Shown: positions 1-7,578 of the stretch, in pieces | Layout of the letters: each line of letters opens with the position of its first letter | How positions within the stretch are numbered: position 1 is the first letter of the stretch | From: Haloferax sp. Atlit-12N | GTDB lineage: Archaea; Halobacteriota; Halobacteria; Halobacteriales; Haloferacaceae | DNA length: 64,000 nucleotides | Reading direction: 5' to 3' | NCBI RefSeq assembly: GCF_003383095.1 | Contig: NZ_PSYW01000001.1 | Coordinates: 434,001-498,000, forward strand | The notes under the pieces: generated by a model | What the model saw: the letters and a program-made list of their open reading frames with translations, nothing else | The model's database searches: none | Told to the model about the DNA's origin: nothing | Translations under genes and position numbers: made by a program

Positions 1-62
1 AAGAAGACGAGACCGAGGCTGAGGCCGAAGCGACCGAGACGGAAGCCGAGAACAAACAGTAA
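1..62 (+). CDS. C-terminal end of an unidentified acidic protein (5' truncated by window)
   Basis: One frame runs open from the window edge to a TAA stop at 60-62 and encodes about 19 residues, EDETEAEAEATETEAENKQ. Highly acidic, low-complexity tails like this are common on haloarchaeal proteins and do not identify a family. It lies upstream of the SRP RNA gene, which is on the opposite strand, so the two converge. I cannot name the product. Confidence 0.6.
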   Translation, partial: EDETEAEAEATETEAENKQ

Positions 63-239
63 GCGTCTCCCCCGGGGAAACAGACCCCTTGTGCGGTATT
101 TCAGTTCGCCGAGTGCTGACAGTCACCGGTCGCTCGCGCAGTAAGTGACGACAGTCAAAATACGGAGTAGACGCGTCGGAGCGTCGAATTAACGGCCGAG
201 AGACCGGCCGGTCTGCGAGTGATTTCGATGAGGTATGAA

Positions 240-567
240 TGGGTGGACAGCGAGGTTGCCCGGCGTTCCGACGTGGGGAATCCCGGTTGCCTCCTCCACC
301 CCGCGATCCCTCGAGCGACGCACGTCCGATGGTCCGCTGCTCGCTTCCGCGCCTGGCGGGGTACCACCGATGAACCGCGCGAACCCTTCCCTGCGGAAGG
401 GGTACGCGGAGCCGCTGTCCCCGAAGGACGAGGTTTCTACGTTGGCTTCCGGGGCCCGCGCCGGTCTGACCGGACGCGCCCGTGTTCGGTCCCCGCTAAA
501 GACCTATTTCGCGGGTAGAGAGCAGGGCCTAACTGCCCGACCTAGTCCACTCCCTCATTGTCCACCG
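240..567 (-). ncRNA. Signal recognition particle 7S RNA (SRP RNA)
   Basis: This is the RNA scaffold of the signal recognition particle, which binds SRP19 and SRP54 and targets ribosomes to the membrane. Read on the minus strand, positions 357-331 give GCCAGGCGCGGAAGCGAGCAG, the conserved helix 8 (GGAA loop and AGCA symmetric loop). The ends pair: GGTGGACA near 567 with TGTCCACC near 241, extending to about 15 bp with a few irregular pairs, as in archaeal helix 1. The 5' part folds like an Alu domain (GGGCAGTTAGGCCCTGC). The size of about 330 nt fits archaeal 7S RNA. An AT-rich element at 599-602 lies at TATA distance. No protein-coding gene is supported in 63-700, and I see nothing else in 63-239 or 605-700. 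The ends are approximate. Confidence 0.85.
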
Positions 568-700
568 ACTGTTAAGGGCCTTTCGACTCGGATGCGGGAA
601 AATCGGGGGACACCGTCGGGGTGATTCGACGCGGGGTCGGGAGCGCGGCGCGAGAAAACGAGTCAGCACGGGCATCGATACCGGCACCGCCGACGCCGGC

Positions 701-1114
701 TTACAAGACGCCGCGGGCGTACCACGCGCCGCCGACGAACGTGACGAACGCGGCGGCCACGACCGACCAGCGGTGGTACGTGAGCCACGAGTACTGCTGG
801 TCGAAGCTAAACAGGAGCGTCGGGTCGATAGAGAACGACCACAGCGCGGCGATTCCGAGCATCGAAAGCGAGAGGACAAAGGCGAGTCCGGCGGCCGTCG
901 CCGGGTCGGTCCGCTCCTGTCTGCCCGAGAGGAAGACAACCGTTTCGAGGAGGGCGAGCATCCCGACAAAGGAGATACCGACCGGACCCGCGGCGTAGTA
1001 GGCGGCCACCTGTCCGTCCCCACCCTCGATGGCGACGGCGGGAATCGCGACGGCGATTGCGAGGAGCAGCGCGCCGACGATTCCGACCGTTGGCGCGAGG
1101 CGTTCGGCGTCCAT
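701..1114 (-). CDS. Conserved haloarchaeal membrane protein, about four TM helices
   Basis: A 137-residue protein starting MDAERLAPTVG. Four hydrophobic segments are visible at roughly residues 8-28, 40-62, 72-92 and 112-134. The second carries an AAYYAAGPVGISFVG stretch and the loop before the last carries a SIDPTLLFSFDQQYSW stretch. No catalytic motif is apparent. The reading frame is open well upstream, but the upstream part is antisense to the thiolase and lacks hydrophobic character, so the Met at 1112-1114 is taken as the start. The gene is divergent from the thiolase, with 93 bp between them. Function unknown. Confidence 0.75.
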   Translation of the reverse strand: MDAERLAPTVGIVGALLLAIAVAIPAVAIEGGDGQVAAYYAAGPVGISFVGMLALLETVVFLSGRQERTDPATAAGLAFVLSLSMLGIAALWSFSIDPTLLFSFDQQYSWLTYHRWSVVAAAFVTFVGGAWYARGVL

Positions 1115-1176
1115 GGCCGGTCGTTCGGGCGACCGACTGATAAACGGTTTGAGACGTGCCGGCGAGGGATTACCCG

Positions 1177-1185
1177 GTTTTAAAT
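1177..1185 (+). promoter_or_regulatory. TATA box for the thiolase-DUF35 operon
   Basis: GTTTTAAAT is centred about 27 nt before the ATG at 1208, so the transcript is probably leaderless. Confidence 0.55.
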
Positions 1186-1207
1186 CGCGCTGCGACGACG
1201 TGCGCGT

Positions 1208-2359
1208 ATGGACCGCGTAGCGATTATCGGTGCATCGATGACCCAGTTCGGGCAGCGAGACGCGTGGATTCGCGAACTGCTCGCGGAGGCGGGGCAGGCC
1301 GCGCTCGCGGACGCCGACGTCTCGCCCGACGAAATCGAGCACCTCTACGTCTCGAACATGGCGAGCGGCGAGTTCGAGGGCCAGACGGGCGTCCCGAACG
1401 CCCTCGCCCACGACCTCGCGGCGATGCCCGCCTACACCGCCCGAATCGACCAGACCTCCTCGTCCGGCGGCGCGGGCGTCTACGCCGCGTGGCAGTCGGT
1501 CGCCTCCGGCGCGTCCGACATGACGATGCTCGTCGGCGGCGAGAAGATGACCCACCGCTCGACCGCCGAGTCGACGGACGTCATCGCCTCGCTGACGCAC
1601 CCGGTGGAGTACAAACACGGCGTGACGCTCCCCTCCTTCGCGGGGCTGACCGCTCGGCTCTACCTCGACACCTACGACGCCCCGCGGGAGTCCCTCGGGA
1701 AGGTCGCCGTCAAGAACCACAAAAACGGCGTGGACAACCCCCACGCCCAGTTCCGCAAGGAGGTCGACCTCGACACCGTCCTCGATTCGCCGGTCGTCGC
1801 CGACCCGCTTCGCCTCTACGACTTCTGTCCCATCACCGACGGCTCGGCGGCGCTCGTCTTCTGCCCCGAGTCGGTCGCCCGCGAGTACACCGACGACTAC
1901 GCCGTCGTCTCCGGTATCGGCGGCGCGACCGACACCCACGTCGTCCACGAGCGCGCCGACCCGACCACGATGGGCGGCGTCGTCAACTCTTCCGAAATCG
2001 CCTACGAGATGGCCGACCTCGAACCCGACGACATCGAGGTGGCCGAGCTCCACGACATGTTCACCATCCTCGAGTTCCTCCAGTCGGAGGACCTCGGCTT
2101 CTTCGAGAAGGGCGAGGGCTGGAAGGCGGTCGAAGAGGGCGTCACCGACCGCGACGGCGACCTCCCCATCAACACGTCCGGCGGCCTGAAGTCGAAGGGC
2201 CACCCCCTCGGGGCCTCGGGCGTCGCACAGGTGTACGAGATTTACAAACAGCTCATCGGTGACGCAGGCAAGCGGCAGGTCGACGCCGACGTGGGCCTCG
2301 CGTGCAACGTCGGCGGCTTCGGCAACTGCGTGACCACGACCATCATGGAGTCCCGATAA
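1208..2359 (+). CDS. Thiolase family protein (SCP2-thiolase type) with Ser in place of the nucleophilic Cys
   Basis: A 383-residue thiolase-fold protein of the archaeal acetyl-CoA acetyltransferase/SCP2 type. Family hallmarks are present: ELHDMF near residue 280 (usual EVHDAF), KGHPLGASG, and CNVGGFGN near the C-terminus with its Cys. However, where the nucleophilic Cys normally sits (CASGG) the sequence reads DQTSSSGG, residues 81-88, so Ser84 replaces the acyl-accepting Cys. It is translationally coupled to a DUF35 protein whose ATG shares the last base of its stop codon. In archaea such pairs form acetoacetyl-CoA thiolase complexes feeding HMG-CoA synthase. With Ser84 this paralogue may catalyse a different acyl-CoA reaction or have no thiolase activity. 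A TATA box 27 nt upstream supports the start. Confidence 0.85.
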   Translation: MDRVAIIGASMTQFGQRDAWIRELLAEAGQAALADADVSPDEIEHLYVSNMASGEFEGQTGVPNALAHDLAAMPAYTARIDQTSSSGGAGVYAAWQSVASGASDMTMLVGGEKMTHRSTAESTDVIASLTHPVEYKHGVTLPSFAGLTARLYLDTYDAPRESLGKVAVKNHKNGVDNPHAQFRKEVDLDTVLDSPVVADPLRLYDFCPITDGSAALVFCPESVAREYTDDYAVVSGIGGATDTHVVHERADPTTMGGVVNSSEIAYEMADLEPDDIEVAELHDMFTILEFLQSEDLGFFEKGEGWKAVEEGVTDRDGDLPINTSGGLKSKGHPLGASGVAQVYEIYKQLIGDAGKRQVDADVGLACNVGGFGNCVTTTIMESR

Positions 2360-2736
2360 TGTCCGACGAACAACCCGCGATGGAGGCGTACCGCTACCCC
2401 GACGGGAGCATCACCTACCCCGGCCACCCGGTCGGCCCCGGCGGCGAAGAGCCGGTCGGCACGGTCGACCTCAGCGACTACACGGCGGCGGTGCTGACGT
2501 GGACCACCTCCACGGCGACGCCACCGGGTGTTCGCCAGCCCAACACGCTCGCTATCGTCGAGTTCGACGTGGACGGCGAGCCCGTCCGCGCCATCGGGCA
2601 GGTCACCGGCGAGGACGATGTCGACATCGGCGACGAGGTCCGCCCGGTCTACTGCGAGGAACTCCGCGAACCCGGCGCAGGCATCCGCGAGCCCGCGAGT
2701 CAGGAGTGGGACGGCTACCGCTTCGAACCGCTCTGA
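2359..2736 (+). CDS. DUF35 (OB-fold) acyl-CoA-associated protein lacking the zinc ribbon
   Basis: A 125-residue protein starting MSDEQPAMEAYRYPDG. It resembles DUF35/ChsH2-like proteins that pair with thiolases: an N-terminal rubredoxin-like segment followed by an OB-fold (TVDLSDYTAAVLTWTTS, AIGQVTGEDDVDIGDEVRPVYCEEL). The usual Cys4 zinc ribbon is absent, since only one Cys is visible, near residue 95. The start is set by the 1-nt overlap of its ATG with the thiolase TAA (TAATG), implying coupled translation and a physical complex. By analogy with characterised archaeal thiolase-DUF35-HMGCS complexes it may bridge or channel acyl-CoA. No HMG-CoA synthase is seen in this window. Confidence 0.75.
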   Translation: MSDEQPAMEAYRYPDGSITYPGHPVGPGGEEPVGTVDLSDYTAAVLTWTTSTATPPGVRQPNTLAIVEFDVDGEPVRAIGQVTGEDDVDIGDEVRPVYCEELREPGAGIREPASQEWDGYRFEPL

Positions 2737-2776
2737 GCGGGCGAGTGTTGATATAACTACACCTTCTATCTCGCGT

Positions 2777-3244
2777 ATGAACCGCACCAGCGGCGTCTCC
2801 TTCGCGCGCGACGCGGCGGTCGCCACGGCGGTGTTGGCCGGGCTGTACGGCCTCGGCTACGGCATCCAGTTCCAACCGTTCCAACTGCCGACGTACCTGC
2901 TCATCGTCGGCTTCGACGCTCTCGAAGTCGCGTTCGGGTCCGCGGGCGCGTGGTACGACCTGCTTTTCACCGCCTATCTCGTCGGCCTCGGCGTCGTCGG
3001 CGCGGGCGTGGCCCGTGTCGTCCGCGGGAAGTCGAAGACGGCCGGCCTCGCGTGGTGGCGACTCGGTGCGGCGGCGGCGCTGGCGCTCCTCGGCGTCATC
3101 TCGCTGCTGTTCGCGCTTTCGGTCCTCGTGGCCGGCGTACAGTTCACGCCCGTCCTCGTGACCGGCGTCGCGGGCATCGCGCTCCTCGCGCTTGCGGCGT
3201 GGGTCGGCGACGTGGTTCGCGTGGACGTTCGACCGGCGCGGTGA
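2777..3244 (+). CDS. Conserved haloarchaeal membrane protein (four TM helices)
   Basis: A 155-residue protein starting MNRTSGVSFARDAAV. Hydrophobic stretches lie at about residues 12-32, 35-55 (moderate), 62-85, 98-120 and 124-145, giving four or five membrane passes, and it ends in an Arg-rich tail (VRVDVRPAR). No recognisable motif. A TATA-like GATATAAC at 2750-2757 is 24 nt upstream of the chosen ATG, indicating its own leaderless transcript rather than read-through from the DUF35 gene. Function unknown. Confidence 0.7.
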   Translation: MNRTSGVSFARDAAVATAVLAGLYGLGYGIQFQPFQLPTYLLIVGFDALEVAFGSAGAWYDLLFTAYLVGLGVVGAGVARVVRGKSKTAGLAWWRLGAAAALALLGVISLLFALSVLVAGVQFTPVLVTGVAGIALLALAAWVGDVVRVDVRPAR

Positions 3245-3274
3245 GTCGAAACAAAACTCCGCGTGTACCGCCGC

Positions 3275-4084
3275 TCAGTAGTCGCTCGGTTCGTCGCCCG
3301 CGTCAGCGTCCGCGTCGCTTCCGTCGTCTTCGCCGTCGCCTTTCACTTCGCGCTTAATCGACTCCAGTTCGGCGTCGACGTCGACCTTCGGTTCGTCGCT
3401 CCCGTCGTCGCCGCCGTCCGGGTCGGCCTCTTCTGTCACGTCGATTCGGACCGGCCCCGTGCCGACCGGTTCGGCGTCGCTGGCGGCCCGGTTCTCGCCG
3501 CGGGAGCGCCGGCTCTCGTCGCGCCGTTGCCATTCGGATTCGAACGTGCGCTCGTCCTCGCGCCAGCGGCGCTCGCGGGTGGTTCGCTCGCGCTCGGCCT
3601 CGGTGATTCGCTCGTCGAGTTCGTCGGCGAGCGAGCGGGCGCGGTCCATCACGTCGCGTGCCTCGGGGTTCGAGGGCAGGTCGGCCTCCGACAGCGCGTT
3701 TCTGAGTTCGTCGAGGGCGCGGTCGACGCCGGAGACGGCGCTCTTCGGGACGTTCGGCATCCGTGACTCCGTCTCGCTTCTGGCGTCTTCCATCGCGCGA
3801 CCGGGGTCGGAAAGCCGCATGAGGCGGCGGAGGAGTTCGAGGGAGGCGATGGTCGCGTCGAGGACGGCGATGACCGTCGGGATGGTGTACGACTCGGTGA
3901 ACCGCAGGACCTCGCCGAACGTCGGCGGACGCGGGGGGCGAAAGCGGTCGTCGCCGGAGACGCGTCTGTCGCGGCCGCGACCGCGGTCGCGCTCCTCGCG
4001 GAGTTCCGCGCCGAGTTCGTCGAGCGTGTCCCCGAGTTCGTCGAGTAGGTCGAGGATGTCGTCGTCGCGTCGTCGGTCGCTCAT
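3275..4084 (-). CDS. Haloarchaeal conserved protein with coiled-coil segments and acidic tail
   Basis: A 269-residue protein starting MSDRRRDDDILDLLDELGDT. The first 35 residues form an amphipathic Leu/Glu helix. Residues 55-90 (TFGEVLRFTESYTIPTVIAVLDATI) are moderately hydrophobic and could insert in or lie on the membrane. Residues 105-195 are helical and charged (DELRNALSEADL, SLADELDERITEAERER), typical of a coiled coil. The C-terminal 60 residues are a disordered Asp/Glu tail. The frame is open upstream of 4084, but that part is the shadow of the neighbouring oxidoreductase. No enzymatic motif is visible and the role is unknown. Confidence 0.75.
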   Translation of the reverse strand: MSDRRRDDDILDLLDELGDTLDELGAELREERDRGRGRDRRVSGDDRFRPPRPPTFGEVLRFTESYTIPTVIAVLDATIASLELLRRLMRLSDPGRAMEDARSETESRMPNVPKSAVSGVDRALDELRNALSEADLPSNPEARDVMDRARSLADELDERITEAERERTTRERRWREDERTFESEWQRRDESRRSRGENRAASDAEPVGTGPVRIDVTEEADPDGGDDGSDEPKVDVDAELESIKREVKGDGEDDGSDADADAGDEPSDY

Positions 4085-4155
4085 GGCCCACGGTTGGGTC
4101 GCCGCGGGGATAAGCGTTCGAGGGGTGGCGAACCCGCGCGGGTCGAGGTCGGTCC

Positions 4156-5244
4156 CTACCGACGGGGGACGGCGCGCTGGTACTGCGGCGGCCACGACGC
4201 GTCGGCGTCGAGGTCCTCGGCGGCGTGGAGCGCGAAGTACGGGTCGCGGAGGTGCTCGCGCCCGACGATGGCGAGGTCGGCCCGGCCGTTGCTGACGACC
4301 TCGTCGGCGTGGCGCGCGGTTCGGATACCGCCGACTGCGCCGACCATCGCGTCGGTCTCCTCGCGGATGACTTCCGCGAAGGGGACCTGATAGCCGGGGC
4401 CGGTGTTCGGAATCCGCTGGTCGGGGTGGATGCCGCCGGCGCTCACGTCGATGAGGTCGACGCCGAGGTCGTCGAGGTCGGCCGCGAGGCGGACCGACTG
4501 CTCGATGTCCCACGACTCGCGGTCGTCCAGCCAGTCGGTCGCGGAGATGCGGACGAAGACGGGCTTGTCGTCGGGCCAGACCTCGCGGACCGCTTCCGTG
4601 ACCTCGCGGAGGAGTCGCGTGCGGTTCTCGAACGAGCCGCCGTACTCGTCGTCGCGGTGGTTCGTGACCGGCGAGAGGAACTCGTGGAGGAGGTAACCGT
4701 GGGCCGCGTGGACCTCGGCGATTTCGAAGCCGGCGTCGAGGGCGCGCTCGGCCGCCGCACGGAAGTCATCGACGACGCCTTCGATTCCGTCGGCCGAGAG
4801 CTTTCGGAGCGGCGGGGCCTCGCCCTCGTAGGGCCACGGCACGTCGCTGGGGGCGACCGTCGTCCACCCGCCGTCTTCGGGCGCGACCGGTTCGCTTCCC
4901 TCCCACGGCCGGGACTTGCTCGCCTTCCGGCCTGCGTGGGCGAGTTGGATGGCGGGCGTGCTCCCCATCGAGGAGACGAACGAGGTGATCTGTCGGAGCT
5001 TCTCGACGTGGTCGTCCGACCAGATGCCGAGGTCGTTCGGCGAGATGCGTCCCTCGGGGGAGACGGCCGTCGCCTCGGACATCACGATGCCCGCACCGCC
5101 GACGGCGCGGCTCCCGAGGTGGACGAGATGCCAGTCCTCGGCGAACCCGTCGGTCGAGGAGTACTGGCACATCGGCGAGACCATGATTCGGTTCCGAACC
5201 TCGGTGTCGCGGAGCGAAAGCGGCGTAAAGAGCGAGTCCGTCAT
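4156..5244 (-). CDS. Old Yellow Enzyme family NAD(P)H:flavin oxidoreductase (YqjM-like)
   Basis: A 362-residue FMN-dependent ene-reductase expected to reduce activated C=C bonds with NAD(P)H in the cytoplasm. YqjM-type hallmarks are present: MVSPMCQYSS (residues 21-30, with Cys26 and Tyr28 at the flavin), HAGRK (103-107), the substrate-anchoring pair His179/His182 in EVHAAHGYLLHEFLSP, and YGGSFENR. The TIM-barrel phosphate-binding end is GGIRTARHAD...AIVGREHLRDP. Length matches the family. It lies 63 nt downstream of the nitrilase-family gene on the same strand, so the two may be co-transcribed. The physiological substrate cannot be read from the sequence. Confidence 0.93.
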   Translation of the reverse strand: MTDSLFTPLSLRDTEVRNRIMVSPMCQYSSTDGFAEDWHLVHLGSRAVGGAGIVMSEATAVSPEGRISPNDLGIWSDDHVEKLRQITSFVSSMGSTPAIQLAHAGRKASKSRPWEGSEPVAPEDGGWTTVAPSDVPWPYEGEAPPLRKLSADGIEGVVDDFRAAAERALDAGFEIAEVHAAHGYLLHEFLSPVTNHRDDEYGGSFENRTRLLREVTEAVREVWPDDKPVFVRISATDWLDDRESWDIEQSVRLAADLDDLGVDLIDVSAGGIHPDQRIPNTGPGYQVPFAEVIREETDAMVGAVGGIRTARHADEVVSNGRADLAIVGREHLRDPYFALHAAEDLDADASWPPQYQRAVPRR

Positions 5245-5307
5245 CGACCCCGATTGGGCGGGGTCGGAAAAACCCCCCTCGGTTCCGGTGATGCAGTCCG
5301 GTTTCGG

Positions 5308-6072
5308 CTACTCGACCGACCCGACGAACGCGCGCTGTTCGGCGAGCAGGTCGCGGTCGAGCGTCCAGACGAGGTCGCGCTCGCCGCGGTTCAGCGCCGC
5401 CGCGACGACGCCGTCGGGACGAACGACGAGCGAGCGACCCGCGTACTCCGTGCCCGCCGTCCCAGAAACCGACCCGCTTCCCGTCCGGTTCGCGCCGACG
5501 AGCCACCGCACCCCGTCGAGGGCGCGGGCGCGACAGAGCAGTCGCCAGTTCGTCGAGTGGGCGGCGGGCCACGCGCCGACGATGAACAGGGCATCGATTC
5601 GCTCGTCGGTCAACGCGGCGCTGTCGCCGACGAAGTTCAGGTCGTAGCAGGTGAGAATACCCGTCCGTCCCGCGGGCGTGTCCGCGACGACGAGTTCGTC
5701 GCCCGGCGTGACGACCTCGGACTCGCCGCCCCAGAGGTGTCGCTTGCGGTAGACGGTCGCCGAGCCGTCGGGGCGGACGTAGGCGGCCGCGTTGTAGAGC
5801 GCCTCGCCGTCGCGTTCGAGGTAGCCCGCGAGCACGTCGAACTCGTTTTCCGCGGCGACGGAGGCGAGGAAGTCAGTCGCGCGCGCCCGAGAGATTGCGC
5901 CGCTGAAGGCGCGGTTGTCGGCGACGAAGCCCGTGAGCGCGTACTCGGAGAACAGCGCGATATCGACCGACTCGGAGAGGTCGGCGGCGCGGGCGCGCAC
6001 GTCTGCCTCGTTTCGCGCCGGGTCGAGGTCGAACGCCGCGCGCTGCGGCACGGCGATGGTTGGACCGGTCAC
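5308..6072 (-). CDS. Carbon-nitrogen hydrolase (nitrilase superfamily)
   Basis: A 254-residue nitrilase-fold amidohydrolase. The catalytic triad is visible: Glu43 in FSEYALTGF, Lys110 in VYRKRHLW and Cys142 in ILTCYDLNF. The size is typical of single-domain C-N hydrolases (omega-amidase or N-carbamoyl-type branches). It probably hydrolyses a small amide, but the substrate is not predictable. It is followed on the same strand by the Old Yellow Enzyme gene 63 nt away. Upstream it is divergent from the HEAT-repeat gene, with 115 bp between their starts. Confidence 0.9.
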   Translation of the reverse strand: MTGPTIAVPQRAAFDLDPARNEADVRARAADLSESVDIALFSEYALTGFVADNRAFSGAISRARATDFLASVAAENEFDVLAGYLERDGEALYNAAAYVRPDGSATVYRKRHLWGGESEVVTPGDELVVADTPAGRTGILTCYDLNFVGDSAALTDERIDALFIVGAWPAAHSTNWRLLCRARALDGVRWLVGANRTGSGSVSGTAGTEYAGRSLVVRPDGVVAAALNRGERDLVWTLDRDLLAEQRAFVGSVE

Positions 6073-6158
6073 GCTCGGAGGAACGGACGGGTCGCGAAAA
6101 AGTGGCCCGGATGGAATCGGTGGTCGGTCCCCGGAGACGCGAAGCGAAGGGAAACGCT

Positions 6159-6166
6159 CTTTTTAC
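6159..6166 (+). promoter_or_regulatory. TATA box for the HEAT-repeat gene
   Basis: CTTTTTAC is centred about 26 nt before the ATG at 6188, consistent with a leaderless transcript. Confidence 0.5.
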
Positions 6167-6187
6167 AGTCGAACGGAGTTCCGGCAT

Positions 6188-7447
6188 ATGAGTGACGGGG
6201 ACGACGACACGACAGAACTCTCGCCCGAGAGCTTCGACGAGCGCCTGACCGAGGCCGAGGAGGCTCTCGATGCGGCCGAGACCGAAGCCGACCTCGACGA
6301 GGTCGAGGCCACGCTCGACGACATCGAGGCCGACGTGGAGGCCGCGGACCTGCCCGAACCGGACGACGAAGACGAAGAGGACCCCGCCGAGGAGCTCGAA
6401 TCGCGCCTGTCCGACCTGCGCGACGACCTCGAATCCCAGCGCGGTCCCTACGCCGAAGACGCCGTCGAGACGCTCGAAGAAGCCAAGTCCACGATTACGG
6501 ACACCCGGTGGACCGAGCAGGGTGAAGGCGAAATCGTCGCCGCGGTCGAGACGTTTGCCGACGAGTTCAACGGCGTGCTCGACGCGAGCGTCTCGGTCGA
6601 CGGCGACGACGAAGACGCGCTCACCGCCGCCGTCGACGACGCCATCGCGGCCGTCGAAGCGGCCGACCTCGACGCCGACGAGGACGCAGAGACCATCGCG
6701 GACCTCATCGAAGTCGCCGACGGCCTCGCGGACGGCCTCGACGACGCTCAGGAGTGGGACGACCTCGAAACCCGCGAAAAGCTCCAAGTGCAGGGCTTCT
6801 ACGACGTACTCGGCCACTACAAGGACTACCCGCCGGAGCTGTCGGCGCTGAAGGAACACGAGAAGCGCGGCAACGTCGAGATGATTGCCCTCGCGTTCGA
6901 GAGCTTCCAGTCCGACTTCATGCAGGAGTACTGCATCGAGGCGTTCACGCGGATGAACGACGACAGCGCCTACGAGACCATCGAGGGGCAGGCCAAGCGC
7001 CGCGACAAGGGCGTCATCAAGGCTATCGGGAAGATGGCCGCCGAGGAGGGCGTCGAGATGCTCGTCGACTACGTCGACACCGACAGCGACCCCGCGCTCC
7101 AGAAGGTCGTGTTCAAGGCGCTCGGCGAAATCGGCTCCGAGGAGGCGACCCAGCCCATCGCGAACAAGCTCGTCACCGAGAACGACAACGTCCGCTCGGC
7201 CGCCGCACGCGCGCTCGGCCTCATCGGCGACACCCGCGCCGTCGAACCGCTCTCGGACGTCGTCGCCGACGACGACGTGGACTCCGTCCGCGCCAGCGCC
7301 GCGTGGGCGCTCCGACAGATCGGCACGGAAGACGCGCTCGAAGCGGCCGCCGGCTACGTCGACGACCGCTCGTTCCTCGTCCAGCGCGAGGCCGAACTCG
7401 CCGCCGAGTTCCTCGGCGACGACGTTGAAGCCGAAGCGACCGTCTGA
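6188..7447 (+). CDS. HEAT-repeat protein with a long acidic N-terminal region
   Basis: A 419-residue cytoplasmic protein. Residues 1-185 are extremely acidic and helical (TEAEEALDAAETEADLDEVE; a DEDEEDP run), probably coiled coil. Residues 190-415 contain HEAT/PBS-lyase-type helical repeats, for example ALQKVVFKALGEIGSEEAT, VRSAAARALGLIGDTRAVEP and VRASAAWALRQIGTEDALEA. Such scaffolds bind proteins or tetrapyrrole-lyase-like partners, but no catalytic residue is evident here. The ATG at 6188 is chosen because the acidic segment starts there and a TATA-like box lies 26 nt upstream. It is flanked by divergent and co-directional unrelated genes, so context does not define a role. Confidence 0.85.
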   Translation: MSDGDDDTTELSPESFDERLTEAEEALDAAETEADLDEVEATLDDIEADVEAADLPEPDDEDEEDPAEELESRLSDLRDDLESQRGPYAEDAVETLEEAKSTITDTRWTEQGEGEIVAAVETFADEFNGVLDASVSVDGDDEDALTAAVDDAIAAVEAADLDADEDAETIADLIEVADGLADGLDDAQEWDDLETREKLQVQGFYDVLGHYKDYPPELSALKEHEKRGNVEMIALAFESFQSDFMQEYCIEAFTRMNDDSAYETIEGQAKRRDKGVIKAIGKMAAEEGVEMLVDYVDTDSDPALQKVVFKALGEIGSEEATQPIANKLVTENDNVRSAAARALGLIGDTRAVEPLSDVVADDDVDSVRASAAWALRQIGTEDALEAAAGYVDDRSFLVQREAELAAEFLGDDVEAEATV

Positions 7448-7546
7448 GGCCGCACGACGACGCGACACGCTCGTAGTTCAGTTCCGCAGTTCTCCCCTCG
7501 TTTTCTTTCTCTCGCAATCGCTCGCGTTGAGCCACCGGCCGCGAAC

Positions 7547-7555
7547 GTTTTTGTA
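7547..7555 (+). promoter_or_regulatory. TATA box for the PLD-like gene
   Basis: GTTTTTGTA is centred about 28 nt upstream of the GTG start at 7579. This supports the GTG as the first codon of a leaderless mRNA. Confidence 0.5.
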
Positions 7556-7578
7556 GGGAAACACGACCACCGCGGGGT

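Noticed and set aside
701..2203. Long minus-strand extension upstream of the 701-1114 membrane protein
   Set aside because: The extension is antisense to the thiolase; only the last 137 residues look like a real protein.
4225..6195. Long plus-strand open frame (about 656 codons) antisense to the Old Yellow Enzyme and nitrilase genes
   Set aside because: It is a high-GC shadow: Arg/Val/Asp-rich low-complexity translation with no motifs, while the opposite strand encodes two clear enzymes.
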